Part shown: piece after piece, positions 1 through 5,409 of the stretch
Position numbering within the stretch: the stretch's first letter is position 1
How the letters are laid out: each line of letters opens with the position of its first letter
Virus record (IMG/VR): IMGVR_UViG_3300023174_000367
Span: 1 to 37,201 of that record
Reading direction: 5' to 3' (one strand)
DNA length: 37,201 nt
Source: a virus
Position numbers and translations under genes: made by a program
Notes under the pieces: model-generated
The model's input: the letters and a program-made list of their open reading frames with translations, nothing else
The model's database searches: none
Told to the model about the DNA's origin: nothing

Positions 1-146
1 AACGTAAAGCCGATAGCAAGAAAGTATACCAATTGGTCGGTTGGTGTCGTTTCAATAAGAAATATCAACTACAAGATGTCGAAGACATCAGCCGTTGTTT
101 ATACCTGAAAGGTATGACTAAAGTATTTACTGGTTTCACCTATTAA
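1..146 (+). CDS. 3' end of a hypothetical early gene (partial)
   Basis: The frame is open from the window edge (first full codon at base 3) to TAA at 144-146, giving the last 47 residues of a basic protein. No family is recognised. It contains the pentapeptide DVEDI, encoded by the same palindromic 15 bases that encode DVEDI in the gene at 2174-2380. The next gene follows through a hairpin-type ribosome-binding cassette. The 5' part lies outside the window, so function cannot be judged. Confidence 0.7.
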   Translation, partial: RKADSKKVYQLVGWCRFNKKYQLQDVEDISRCLYLKGMTKVFTGFTY

Positions 147-167
147 TTCCTGAAAGGAAACAACATG
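147..167 (+). promoter_or_regulatory. Hairpin Shine-Dalgarno cassette, copy 1
   Basis: TTCCT (147-151), loop GAA (152-154) and AGGAA (155-159) form a five-pair inverted repeat. The right arm is the Shine-Dalgarno of the ATG at 165. Here the upstream stop (TAA, 144-146) lies just before the hairpin. This is the most complete form of a cassette repeated through the first 3.3 kb. Confidence 0.75.
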
Positions 168-323
168 ACAGATGATGAAATCATCCATTACTATGACACC
201 CACTTAAACTTAACTCTTAAAGAGTTATCGCTAATGACTGGCAAGTCAGTAGCGGAGCTAAAGAAATTGCTCTTGTCCGATTGGACAAAGAATGCAAAGA
301 AAATTGTTAAACAACTTTCCTGA
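165..323 (+). CDS. Small hypothetical early protein, 52 aa
   Basis: Starts at the ATG after cassette 1 and ends at TGA 321-323, which lies inside the next cassette hairpin. The 52-residue product (MTDDEIIHYY...) is helical in character. A stretch reading LTLKELSLMTGKSVAELKKL resembles a small helix-turn-helix, suggesting a DNA-binding or adaptor role; this is inference only. It belongs to the tightly packed early gene string and is too short for a firm family call. Confidence 0.7.
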   Translation: MTDDEIIHYYDTHLNLTLKELSLMTGKSVAELKKLLLSDWTKNAKKIVKQLS

Positions 324-337
324 AAGGAAACAAAATG
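317..337 (+). promoter_or_regulatory. Hairpin Shine-Dalgarno cassette, copy 2
   Basis: TTCCT (317-321), GAA loop and AGGAA (325-329) precede ATG 335. The stop codon TGA (321-323) of the upstream gene sits at the top of the left arm and in the loop, so a terminating ribosome would cover and open the hairpin and expose the SD. This suggests translational coupling. Confidence 0.75.
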
Positions 338-520
338 CGTAAACGAATGATAGCTAAATGGGTTGGCAAAGATGCCAACACTGGAATGCCCATAAGAGTG
401 GGTGATGAAATTGTGTATGACACTGAGACACGTAAAGCCTATCATGATGATAGGGAACATGGCGATGACAATCTAAAGATTGATGGCAAGCCTTTGTTAA
501 CACTTAAGGAAAAAGTATGA
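335..520 (+). CDS. Hypothetical early protein, 61 aa
   Basis: Starts at the ATG after cassette 2; its TGA (518-520) overlaps the next ATG (517) as ATGA. The product is short and hydrophilic, with a central segment GMPIRVGDEIVYDTETRKAY that looks like a small beta-barrel strand pair. No family is recognised and no signal peptide or membrane segment is seen. Confidence 0.7.
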   Translation: MRKRMIAKWVGKDANTGMPIRVGDEIVYDTETRKAYHDDREHGDDNLKIDGKPLLTLKEKV

Positions 521-750
521 ATGACAGAGATAAAATGATGTATGGCTGTGACATTGAAGCTTTCAAGGAAAGCGTCAAAGACAGCTTCACTTACAGGACA
601 ACAGGTGGTTACATGATAATAGCTTCGCTATTGTCTGATGCTCAGGAACAGCTAGCACATGGCGATGACTTCGGTGCTAGGCAAACGCTGAACAAAGCGA
701 AAGCTTTGATCTTTGATATGGCTGATGGGAATATGACGTTCACTTCCTGA
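517..750 (+). CDS. Hypothetical early protein, 77 aa
   Basis: Begins at ATG 517 overlapping the previous stop, with AAGGA about ten bases upstream. Ends at TGA 748-750, which lies inside cassette copy 3, so its C-terminus (FTS) is set by the cassette sequence. The C-terminal half (SDAQEQLAHGDDFGARQTLNKAKALI) is alpha-helical and resembles a tetratricopeptide-like hairpin. Function is unknown. Confidence 0.7.
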   Translation: MNDRDKMMYGCDIEAFKESVKDSFTYRTTGGYMIIASLLSDAQEQLAHGDDFGARQTLNKAKALIFDMADGNMTFTS

Positions 751-764
751 AAGGAAACAAAATG
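744..764 (+). promoter_or_regulatory. Hairpin Shine-Dalgarno cassette, copy 3
   Basis: TTCCT (744-748), GAA loop and AGGAA (752-756) before ATG 762. The upstream TGA (748-750) is embedded in the hairpin exactly as in copy 2. Confidence 0.75.
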
Positions 765-1154
765 AAAGTGTTTGTATACTTTAATCTACACAAGAAATGC
801 TTTAGCATTAAGGCTCTTGAGGGTGCTATGAAGGGGCGAGTGGTTGCCCACAGAGATAACGTGTTGCTCTTCCACACCACGTTCAAGGTGTCACAAGCTG
901 GTAGAGAGCGTGTCCTGCGAGAGAAGCGCAAGAATGTCCATGCTGGTGTCTGTGGCACTTGGTATGACAGTGGCAACGATCATGGCACGTTGTCCTCTGT
1001 GAAAGAACGTGGCGAATTAGTTACCTACAATCCCTACAAGTATAACACTTTTGTATACAAAGAGGATGAGAGCACAGCAGACACTGCTTGGTGTGCTGGT
1101 CTGTTTACAGACACTGAAACCCGCAGAGCTAGCATTTATGCTTGGTCTTCCTAA
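762..1154 (+). CDS. Conserved phage hypothetical protein, 130 aa
   Basis: The N-terminus (MKVFVYFNLHKKCFSIKALE) and the stretch RVLREKRKNVHAG are of a type I recognise from phage genomes of Gram-negative hosts, where it has no assigned function. The protein is basic, with no membrane segment or obvious catalytic motif. It starts after cassette copy 3 and ends at TAA 1152-1154, inside cassette copy 4. It is one of the longer members of the early string. Confidence 0.75.
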   Translation: MKVFVYFNLHKKCFSIKALEGAMKGRVVAHRDNVLLFHTTFKVSQAGRERVLREKRKNVHAGVCGTWYDSGNDHGTLSSVKERGELVTYNPYKYNTFVYKEDESTADTAWCAGLFTDTETRRASIYAWSS

Positions 1155-1166
1155 AGGAAACACATG
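1148..1166 (+). promoter_or_regulatory. Hairpin Shine-Dalgarno cassette, copy 4 (AA-loop variant)
   Basis: TTCCT (1148-1152), two-base gap and AGGAA (1155-1159) before ATG 1164. The embedded stop is TAA (1152-1154) instead of TGA, so the loop has changed with the stop codon while both arms are kept. Confidence 0.7.
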
Positions 1167-1361
1167 GAAATTATCATTGAAATCAAGAACGTCTACGGAG
1201 TAGAAAAGTTCTATCCAATCTGCGATAAAGCAAAGCTTTTTGCTCACATCGCTAACACCAAGACACTGACACCTGAAGTGTTGGTGGATATCACAAAGCT
1301 AGGTTACCAAGTAACCTTACATCAGCAAGATATGCTCTCTTTCCTAAAGGAAACACAATGA
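1164..1361 (+). CDS. Conserved early hypothetical protein, 65 aa
   Basis: The product begins MEIIIEIKNVYGVEKFYPIC and includes FAHIANTKTLTPEVL, a pattern I associate with small unassigned phage proteins. The C-terminus reads LKETQ, the in-frame translation of the next gene's AAGGAAACACAA Shine-Dalgarno region. TGA (1359-1361) overlaps ATG 1358 as ATGA. No functional motif is seen. Confidence 0.7.
   Translation: MEIIIEIKNVYGVEKFYPICDKAKLFAHIANTKTLTPEVLVDITKLGYQVTLHQQDMLSFLKETQ
1341..1360 (+). promoter_or_regulatory. Hairpin Shine-Dalgarno cassette, copy 5 (read through in frame)
   Basis: TTCCT, AA and AGGAA (1341-1352) lie wholly inside the upstream coding frame and encode FLKET. The start is ATG 1358, with the stop overlapping it. 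The same cassette is thus used without its internal stop. Confidence 0.65.
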
Positions 1362-1732
1362 TTGGCATCAATGTAAGGAACACTGATGTTCCTTTTGCTG
1401 ACCTGATTGTGGATGGTTTAAAAACCATTGAAACAAGGGAAAGCAAGAGCTTACATCCCTATGTAGGTAAGAGAGTGGCGATTGTCAGGACAGGGCAAGG
1501 CAAAGCCTTTGCCATTGGTGAAGTCACCATCACTGGTTACATTTGGACAAACAACAAAGTTGTTTTTAATCGCTTCTTAAGTAAGCATTTTGTACCGAAA
1601 GGCTCTGCCTTTTATATCAAGGAAGGCAAAGGAAAATATTTATATTGTCTGAAAGATGCTGTGAGGTATGAGACACCGATTGCCGTAGGCAAAGGTATTG
1701 TGGCTAGACAACTCCTAAAGGAAACAAAATGA
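1358..1732 (+). CDS. ASCH-domain (PUA-like) protein
   Basis: A 124-residue single-domain protein. Residues about 10-30 (FADLIVDGLKTIETRES) match the ASCH signature of an 'I..G.KT.E.R' helix and strand. They are followed by a beta-rich segment (VGKRVAIVRTG, AFAIGEVTITGY) typical of the PUA-like barrel. ASCH domains bind RNA or modified nucleosides, and some members are nucleases or amidohydrolases; which activity applies here cannot be read from the sequence. The C-terminus LLKETK comes from the next gene's ribosome-binding site. Both ends overlap neighbours by ATGA. Confidence 0.75.
   Translation: MIGINVRNTDVPFADLIVDGLKTIETRESKSLHPYVGKRVAIVRTGQGKAFAIGEVTITGYIWTNNKVVFNRFLSKHFVPKGSAFYIKEGKGKYLYCLKDAVRYETPIAVGKGIVARQLLKETK
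1713..1731 (+). promoter_or_regulatory. Hairpin Shine-Dalgarno cassette, copy 6 (four-pair variant)
   Basis: TCCT (1713-1716) and AGGA (1719-1722) flank AA ahead of ATG 1729. The outer T-A pair is lost (CTCCT on the left). It is read in frame by the upstream ASCH gene. Confidence 0.6.
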
Positions 1733-1971
1733 AAGTACGAATGAGAGATGACTTGGCAGAGGATGGCTTAGCCATTCCTGCATCTAGAACATTCAAAGAC
1801 TATGACACTCAGGTTGATGTTGTCTATGTCAATGCAGAAGAACTAGTAGACGCTGTCATTGGTAATGACAGTGCTGACCCTGATGACCATGCCTTTTGTT
1901 ATGTTCAATTAAAAGATGGCAGGGCTTTGTATTTTTTGAGTGTCGATTTAGATTTTGAGGAGACAACATGA
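1729..1971 (+). CDS. Acidic hypothetical protein, 80 aa
   Basis: A very acidic product rich in Asp and Val (DYDTQVDVVYVNAEELVD) that ends FEETT, where the tail is encoded by the next ribosome-binding site. It starts at ATG 1729 overlapping the ASCH stop and ends overlapping ATG 1968. No recognisable domain. Confidence 0.65.
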   Translation: MKVRMRDDLAEDGLAIPASRTFKDYDTQVDVVYVNAEELVDAVIGNDSADPDDHAFCYVQLKDGRALYFLSVDLDFEETT

Positions 1972-2177
1972 CCTATGCTGACTATGTCACCACCTACTTC
2001 ACTGAGGACAACATCAAGTTGTTCTACAACGAAGTTGTGTTAGGTGGTGAAGACGATTTCTATAAGAACGAAGTGAGTATGTTTATTGGTTGGCTGACAG
2101 GGTTGTCAGTTGACCATCGCTTCTTTGACCCCTTGTGTAACAAGTTTTTGAAAGCAACATATAAGGAAACAACATGA
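1968..2177 (+). CDS. Hypothetical early protein, 69 aa
   Basis: Starts at ATG 1968 with GAGGAG five bases upstream, and ends YKETT with TGA overlapping ATG 2174. The composition is aromatic and acidic (MTYADYVTTYFTEDNIKLFY). No domain is recognised. Translation is probably coupled on both sides through the four-base ATGA overlaps. Confidence 0.65.
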   Translation: MTYADYVTTYFTEDNIKLFYNEVVLGGEDDFYKNEVSMFIGWLTGLSVDHRFFDPLCNKFLKATYKETT

Positions 2178-2380
2178 GCACAGTGATAGCAAACATCGAA
2201 GATGATAACAACCTAAACTATTCCTACCAATTGTGTATGGAAGATGATGGTACATACTACCTATGGAGAAGCTCAGGCTTCTTGAATGGTAGGGTTGTGT
2301 TCAAGGATGTCGAAGACATCAAGGATGCCCTGCGTTTGATGATGGACTATGTGTTTGAATATGAGGGAGTGATAGCATGA
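2174..2380 (+). CDS. Hypothetical early protein with DVEDI palindrome, 68 aa
   Basis: Starts after AAGGAAACAAC. The product is acidic. Its KDVEDIK segment is encoded by GATGTC-GAA-GACATC (2306-2320), identical to the palindrome in the partial gene at the window start. No family is recognised. TGA overlaps ATG 2377. Confidence 0.65.
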   Translation: MSTVIANIEDDNNLNYSYQLCMEDDGTYYLWRSSGFLNGRVVFKDVEDIKDALRLMMDYVFEYEGVIA

Positions 2381-2571
2381 AACTTTACTACTGCGTTGGG
2401 TACTGGAAAGACAGCAATGATCCTTTCCACTACATGGTAGTGGCTGATGGTGTGTGGGACGGCATCGAAGATGCAAAGGATGAGCGCATTTTTTATTACA
2501 CCGATGGTGTTCTTCCTGTCATCGGTGATCATGGGGATTTTGTGATAACAAGTGCAGAGGAAACAGAATGA
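2377..2571 (+). CDS. Hypothetical early protein, 64 aa
   Basis: A small product, MKLYYCVGYWKDSNDPFHYM..., with strongly beta-like spacing of aromatics. It ends AEETE, read from the following ribosome-binding region. A GCATC-GAA-GATGC inverted repeat (2462-2474) lies within it. Function unknown. Confidence 0.65.
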   Translation: MKLYYCVGYWKDSNDPFHYMVVADGVWDGIEDAKDERIFYYTDGVLPVIGDHGDFVITSAEETE

Positions 2572-2834
2572 AAACATTCACCATCATTGTTTACAATGAC
2601 CCCTCCCATGCATGGGGTAAAGTGAAACGTAAAGTGCTGGACAACTTAGGCTTAAGCCAAGAGATATCAAGCTACAGCTACCAGTACAAGGACAACGTGT
2701 ACCTAGAAGAGGATGCTGACTTGTCATTGGTATGTCGGCACTTGCTGTTTAATTCCGATGTACAAATTAAATTTGTAGAGAAGCACACCAACAGAGACAG
2801 TCGCATTCGTTCTTATGAAAGGTATGTAGCATGA
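2568..2834 (+). CDS. Hypothetical early protein, 88 aa
   Basis: Begins at ATG 2568 with GAGGAAAC upstream, overlapping the preceding stop. The predicted product is mixed alpha/beta (MKTFTIIVYNDPSHAWGKVK) with a basic C-terminus (SRIRSYERYVA). No known domain is recognised. It ends by ATGA overlap with the next gene. Confidence 0.65.
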   Translation: MKTFTIIVYNDPSHAWGKVKRKVLDNLGLSQEISSYSYQYKDNVYLEEDADLSLVCRHLLFNSDVQIKFVEKHTNRDSRIRSYERYVA

Positions 2835-3013
2835 CACGTTACCAACTACGTTGGAAGTTTACAAACGATCATGAATGGGTGAAGACCTTTGACTCTGAAG
2901 AAGAGGCAATGACTCATGCTCTGATTTTTGGCTTGTACACCCACCCATCTGTTGTGGAAGTGGAGATTAGGGTTTGTCCCTATTCACAATCTCTTGTAAG
3001 CACAGATAATTGA
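2831..3013 (+). CDS. Hypothetical early protein, 60 aa
   Basis: The product MTRYQLRWKFTNDHEWVKTF followed by DSEEEAMTHA has the strand-helix pattern of small phage proteins that repeat this layout across the early region (compare the gene at 4115). It ends at TGA 3011-3013; the next gene is 31 bases downstream behind a hairpin cassette. No function is assigned. Confidence 0.65.
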   Translation: MTRYQLRWKFTNDHEWVKTFDSEEEAMTHALIFGLYTHPSVVEVEIRVCPYSQSLVSTDN

Positions 3014-3028
3014 AAGCCTCAACACCCC

Positions 3029-3047
3029 TCCTGAAAGGAAACACATG
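3029..3047 (+). promoter_or_regulatory. Hairpin Shine-Dalgarno cassette, copy 7
   Basis: TCCT (3029-3032), GAA and AGGA (3036-3039) precede ATG 3045. The upstream stop lies 16 bases before the hairpin, so here the cassette is free-standing. Confidence 0.65.
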
Positions 3048-3227
3048 AACTACACCGACATGATGAAACTCTTTGCCAACAAGGTGAAGCAGTACACACC
3101 AACACAATGTAGGTTTGCTCTCAAAGACATTGAAGAATGTCTCTCCATCCACAAAGATGACAGCAACTATGTTGCTAAGCTGAACTGTGAACGTGATGCT
3201 CTGTTAGATAAACTTTACCTCTCCTGA
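3045..3227 (+). CDS. Hypothetical early protein, 60 aa
   Basis: An almost entirely helical, charged product (MNYTDMMKLFANKVKQYTPT..., with two Cys in QCRFALKDIEEC). It ends LYLS at TGA 3225-3227, inside the next cassette. It resembles small phage helical-bundle proteins, but no family is identified. Confidence 0.65.
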   Translation: MNYTDMMKLFANKVKQYTPTQCRFALKDIEECLSIHKDDSNYVAKLNCERDALLDKLYLS

Positions 3228-3241
3228 AAGGAAACAAAATG
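3222..3241 (+). promoter_or_regulatory. Hairpin Shine-Dalgarno cassette, copy 8
   Basis: TCCT (3222-3225), GAA and AGGA (3229-3232) before ATG 3239, with the upstream TGA (3225-3227) embedded. This is the last clear full copy in the early region. Confidence 0.7.
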
Positions 3242-3475
3242 ATACTCTATTTTTATCGACAAGATATGTATGGCTCATATGCTGAAGCCAATGCAAAGGA
3301 TGCACTTAGGGAAATCAGTGGACTCACCACTGAATATCGTAGTCTTTATGACGTAGGTGGTGACTTGGCTGACACATTGGAAGCCATCCATAAAACATCG
3401 AAGATGATGGATGAAAAGTCTGTCATTCGGTATGTGCTGTTAGATGATGATGGCACATTCTTAGATGCCTGTTAA
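3239..3475 (+). CDS. Hypothetical early protein, 78 aa
   Basis: Starts after cassette copy 8. The product MILYFYRQDMYGSYAEANAK has a strand-then-helix pattern with an acidic C-terminal half. It carries a CATC-GAA-GATG inverted repeat near 3393-3403, in a different reading frame from the similar repeats upstream. No function is recognised. TAA 3473-3475 is followed by AAGGAG for the next gene. Confidence 0.65.
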   Translation: MILYFYRQDMYGSYAEANAKDALREISGLTTEYRSLYDVGGDLADTLEAIHKTSKMMDEKSVIRYVLLDDDGTFLDAC

Positions 3476-3484
3476 GGAGACAGT

Positions 3485-3664
3485 ATGAAAAAGTTTAAAG
3501 TGTTTGCCTGTTACACAACCTATTGCACAGTGGAGGTGGAAGCAGAAGATTCTGACCACGCTGAAGCTTTAGCTAAGGAGATTGACGGAGGTCAATTCAT
3601 TCCCTCAAAGGAATGTTTTGATTGGCACATCAACCATGCACAAGAGATTAAGGAAACACCATGA
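3485..3664 (+). CDS. Small hypothetical early protein, 59 aa
   Basis: ATG 3485 is preceded by TTAAGGAGAC, a good Shine-Dalgarno. The product begins MKKFKVFACYTTYCTVEVEA and continues SDHAEALAKEI, a beta-beta-alpha layout common in phage accessory proteins. It ends IKETP, again the in-frame reading of the next AAGGAAACACC ribosome-binding site, with TGA overlapping ATG 3661. Confidence 0.65.
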   Translation: MKKFKVFACYTTYCTVEVEAEDSDHAEALAKEIDGGQFIPSKECFDWHINHAQEIKETP

Positions 3665-4104
3665 ACGGACATTACGAAATCAAACCTGTTGATGTGGGCT
3701 ACATACCTACAGACTTTGGCATCAAAGACAAGAACGACTGTGCCATCAGAGCACTAGCCAATGTGTCCACTATGACATACCCCGAAGCCCATGCAAGGAT
3801 GACACAATTGGGTAGACGTAAGAACAGAGGCACACCTTGGGCAGCTTTACACACTGCCTATACAGAGGCTGGTGCTAAGGACGTTGCCTACTATGGTAGC
3901 AAGATGGTGCGTTTCTCTACTAAGCACAATGTCAAACACTTTGACAAAGGCTTTACCCTCAAAACCTTTGTGTCTAAAAGACCAAAGGGCAGGCACATTG
4001 TGCTGGTTAAGGGTCATGCCTTAGCTGTGTGTAATGGTGCTGTCATTGATACGTTTGCTAGCAGGGCAGGTAAGCGTGTGATAGCGGTGTATTCTTTTGA
4101 TTAA
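3661..4104 (+). CDS. Possible papain-like cysteine peptidase-fold protein, 147 aa
   Basis: An N-terminal NDCAIRALA motif puts Cys27 at the start of a helix. Downstream are RHIVLVKGHALAV (His119) and GAVIDTF (Asp130). This Cys, then His on a strand, then Asp order is the layout of small papain-like or transglutaminase-like folds, including bacteriocin-processing and phage peptidases. What is seen is the spacing and the local motifs; catalysis is inference. Substrate is unknown, and targets could be host proteins early in infection. It overlaps the upstream gene by ATGA and is followed by a 44-residue gene. Confidence 0.6.
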   Translation: MNGHYEIKPVDVGYIPTDFGIKDKNDCAIRALANVSTMTYPEAHARMTQLGRRKNRGTPWAALHTAYTEAGAKDVAYYGSKMVRFSTKHNVKHFDKGFTLKTFVSKRPKGRHIVLVKGHALAVCNGAVIDTFASRAGKRVIAVYSFD

Positions 4105-4114
4105 GGAGCAGGTT

Positions 4115-4249
4115 ATGTATCAAGTGTTCAACCACAACGACACCTTTTTAGGTGAGTTTGTTACCAAAGAAGAAGCAGAGGCTGAAGCCATGTTTTACAT
4201 GGAGCAGACAGGCAATGTTGCTTATTATGTGTTTGCGAAGATCACATAA
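4115..4249 (+). CDS. Small hypothetical protein, 44 aa
   Basis: ATG 4115 follows TTAAGGAGCAGGTT. The product (MYQVFNHNDTFLGEFVTKEE, ending YYVFAKIT) has the compact beta-alpha-beta pattern of many tiny phage proteins. It lies between the putative cysteine peptidase and the secreted hydrolase gene. Function unknown. Confidence 0.6.
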   Translation: MYQVFNHNDTFLGEFVTKEEAEAEAMFYMEQTGNVAYYVFAKIT

Positions 4250-4265
4250 GCCTTTATAACAGGGT

Positions 4266-4706
4266 ATGATTAAACTCTTATCCACAATAAGCTTAGCTTT
4301 GTTCATGTCCCCAATGGCACAACCTCCCTTATCCACACACAATGAAGCAGACTTTCGTTGTATGGTAGCAACACTTTACCATGAGGCAAGGGGTGAGGGT
4401 GTGGTAGGTATAGAGGCTGTTGCCTCTGTCATCATGAACAGGGCTAAGCAATCACGTAAGTCTGTGTGCTCAATTGTTTACGAAAGAAAACAATTCTCAT
4501 GGACACACGTAACAAAGGACAGACGTATCAAGGGTAACATCATGGACATACTATCCATCACACACAAGGCACTGAGCGGTGTGCTAGTGGATGTAACACA
4601 TGGTGCTACGTTCTATCATGCAACCTACGTCAAGCCCTCATGGGCTAAGCACAAGGTGCTGACAGTGCAGATTAACAAACACATTTTCTATAAGGAAAAA
4701 GCATGA
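4266..4706 (+). CDS. Secreted SleB/CwlJ-type cell-wall hydrolase
   Basis: A 146-residue protein with an N-terminal hydrophobic signal-like segment (MIKLLSTISLALFMSPMA). A single Hydrolase_2 (SleB-like) domain follows. Its hallmark YHEARGEG places the likely catalytic Glu40; then come AVASVIMNRA, KQFSWT, GATFYHATYVKPSW and the C-terminal HIFYK. This family cleaves peptidoglycan glycan strands. The ribosome-binding site before ATG 4266 is weak. It sits in the early strand, far from the M15 endolysin at 31433-31897, so it may be exported early or act as a second lysin. Confidence 0.85.
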   Translation: MIKLLSTISLALFMSPMAQPPLSTHNEADFRCMVATLYHEARGEGVVGIEAVASVIMNRAKQSRKSVCSIVYERKQFSWTHVTKDRRIKGNIMDILSITHKALSGVLVDVTHGATFYHATYVKPSWAKHKVLTVQINKHIFYKEKA

Positions 4707-4900
4707 GCGATGTGCCATATGAAGAGGGCTTTAAGCGTGGCTATTTAGGGCTAGCTTTCATAGAAAGATATGCTGAGTACAGCAAGGAAGATATCAGTTG
4801 TAAGAAGGGCTATACAAATGGCGTTGCTCAGGCAAAGCTTGAGCTTGACAAGTGGAATGGCTTTGTAGATAATATGAAACGTGAAAGGCAGACAGCATGA
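4703..4900 (+). CDS. Hypothetical protein, 65 aa
   Basis: Begins by ATGA overlap with the SleB-type gene after AAGGAAAAAGC. It contains a repeated G-[FY]-x-[RN]-G pattern (EGFKRGYLG, KKGYTNGVA) like that in ribosome-modulation-factor-like phage proteins. No function is assigned. Confidence 0.65.
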   Translation: MSDVPYEEGFKRGYLGLAFIERYAEYSKEDISCKKGYTNGVAQAKLELDKWNGFVDNMKRERQTA

Positions 4901-5109
4901 TTAGTGAAATTGATATCAACGATTGGGACAAGCAAGATCCCATCCCTCTGTACAGTGTACCTAACAAAAGCTATGTACAAGTGGGGGATGAGACGCTGTT
5001 CTTTGATCACATTGATGGCATGTATAGCTTTTGTATGAATGCAGCCAACGAAGTTGTACACATAGCAGCATTTACTGTAGTCGTTCCACTTAAACGAAAG
5101 GATATATGA
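4897..5109 (+). CDS. Hypothetical protein, 70 aa
   Basis: Overlaps both neighbours by ATGA. A small soluble product (MISEIDINDWDKQDPIPLYS), predicted mostly beta, with no recognised motif. It is part of the same polycistronic early string. Confidence 0.65.
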   Translation: MISEIDINDWDKQDPIPLYSVPNKSYVQVGDETLFFDHIDGMYSFCMNAANEVVHIAAFTVVVPLKRKDI

Positions 5110-5294
5110 AGTATTTTGAAAAGCGTTTTAAGCTTTTTGGTAGGGCATACCTACTGCGAAAGCGTGTCTATAAGACTAGACCCATTGAACTCATCCGTGG
5201 CGAGTGCTTCAATGCACTGCACATAGGTAAACTCACTCTCCTGTGGGCAAGAGACAATCCAGCAAGACCAATCCCGACAAGTTTTGTCAGGTAA
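5106..5294 (+). CDS. Basic hypothetical protein, 62 aa
   Basis: The last gene of the early string. ATG 5106 follows AAAGGATAT. The product is strongly basic (MKYFEKRFKLFGRAYLLRKR...), consistent with nucleic-acid or membrane-surface contact, but no family is recognised. It ends at TAA just before a promoter/hairpin region. Confidence 0.6.
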   Translation: MKYFEKRFKLFGRAYLLRKRVYKTRPIELIRGECFNALHIGKLTLLWARDNPARPIPTSFVR

Positions 5295-5301
5295 TTTCAA
5301 C

Positions 5302-5319
5302 AGGGGTTTGACAGCCCCT
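5302..5319 (+). repeat. Inverted repeat AGGGG/CCCCT around the -35 box
   Basis: Arms 5302-5306 and 5315-5319 flank an eight-base centre that contains TTGACA. The repeat is followed by TTTCT, so it could form a weak transcript-end hairpin for the upstream genes. As DNA, it could be an operator over the -35 box. The sequence does not decide between the two. Confidence 0.5.
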
Positions 5320-5337
5320 TTCTAACATGGCTATAAT
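5308..5337 (+). promoter_or_regulatory. Strong sigma70-type promoter
   Basis: TTGACA (5308-5313) and TATAAT (5332-5337) are both perfect consensus hexamers, separated by 18 bases. It lies in the only sizeable gap of the left half and points at the DUF932 gene, whose ATG is at 5410. The leader contains an ACAAC/GTTGT inverted repeat near 5347-5363. Host RNA polymerase recognition is the natural reading. Confidence 0.8.
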
Positions 5338-5409
5338 TTGTAGCCACAACAGCATCAGTTGTTGTTCACCCCCTCACTTCCCACCACCGTTCATATAAGG
5401 AGCATCCAC

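Noticed and set aside
191-460. Minus-strand 89-codon frame opposite the early genes
   Set aside because: It is antisense to two well-packed plus-strand genes with cassette ribosome-binding sites.
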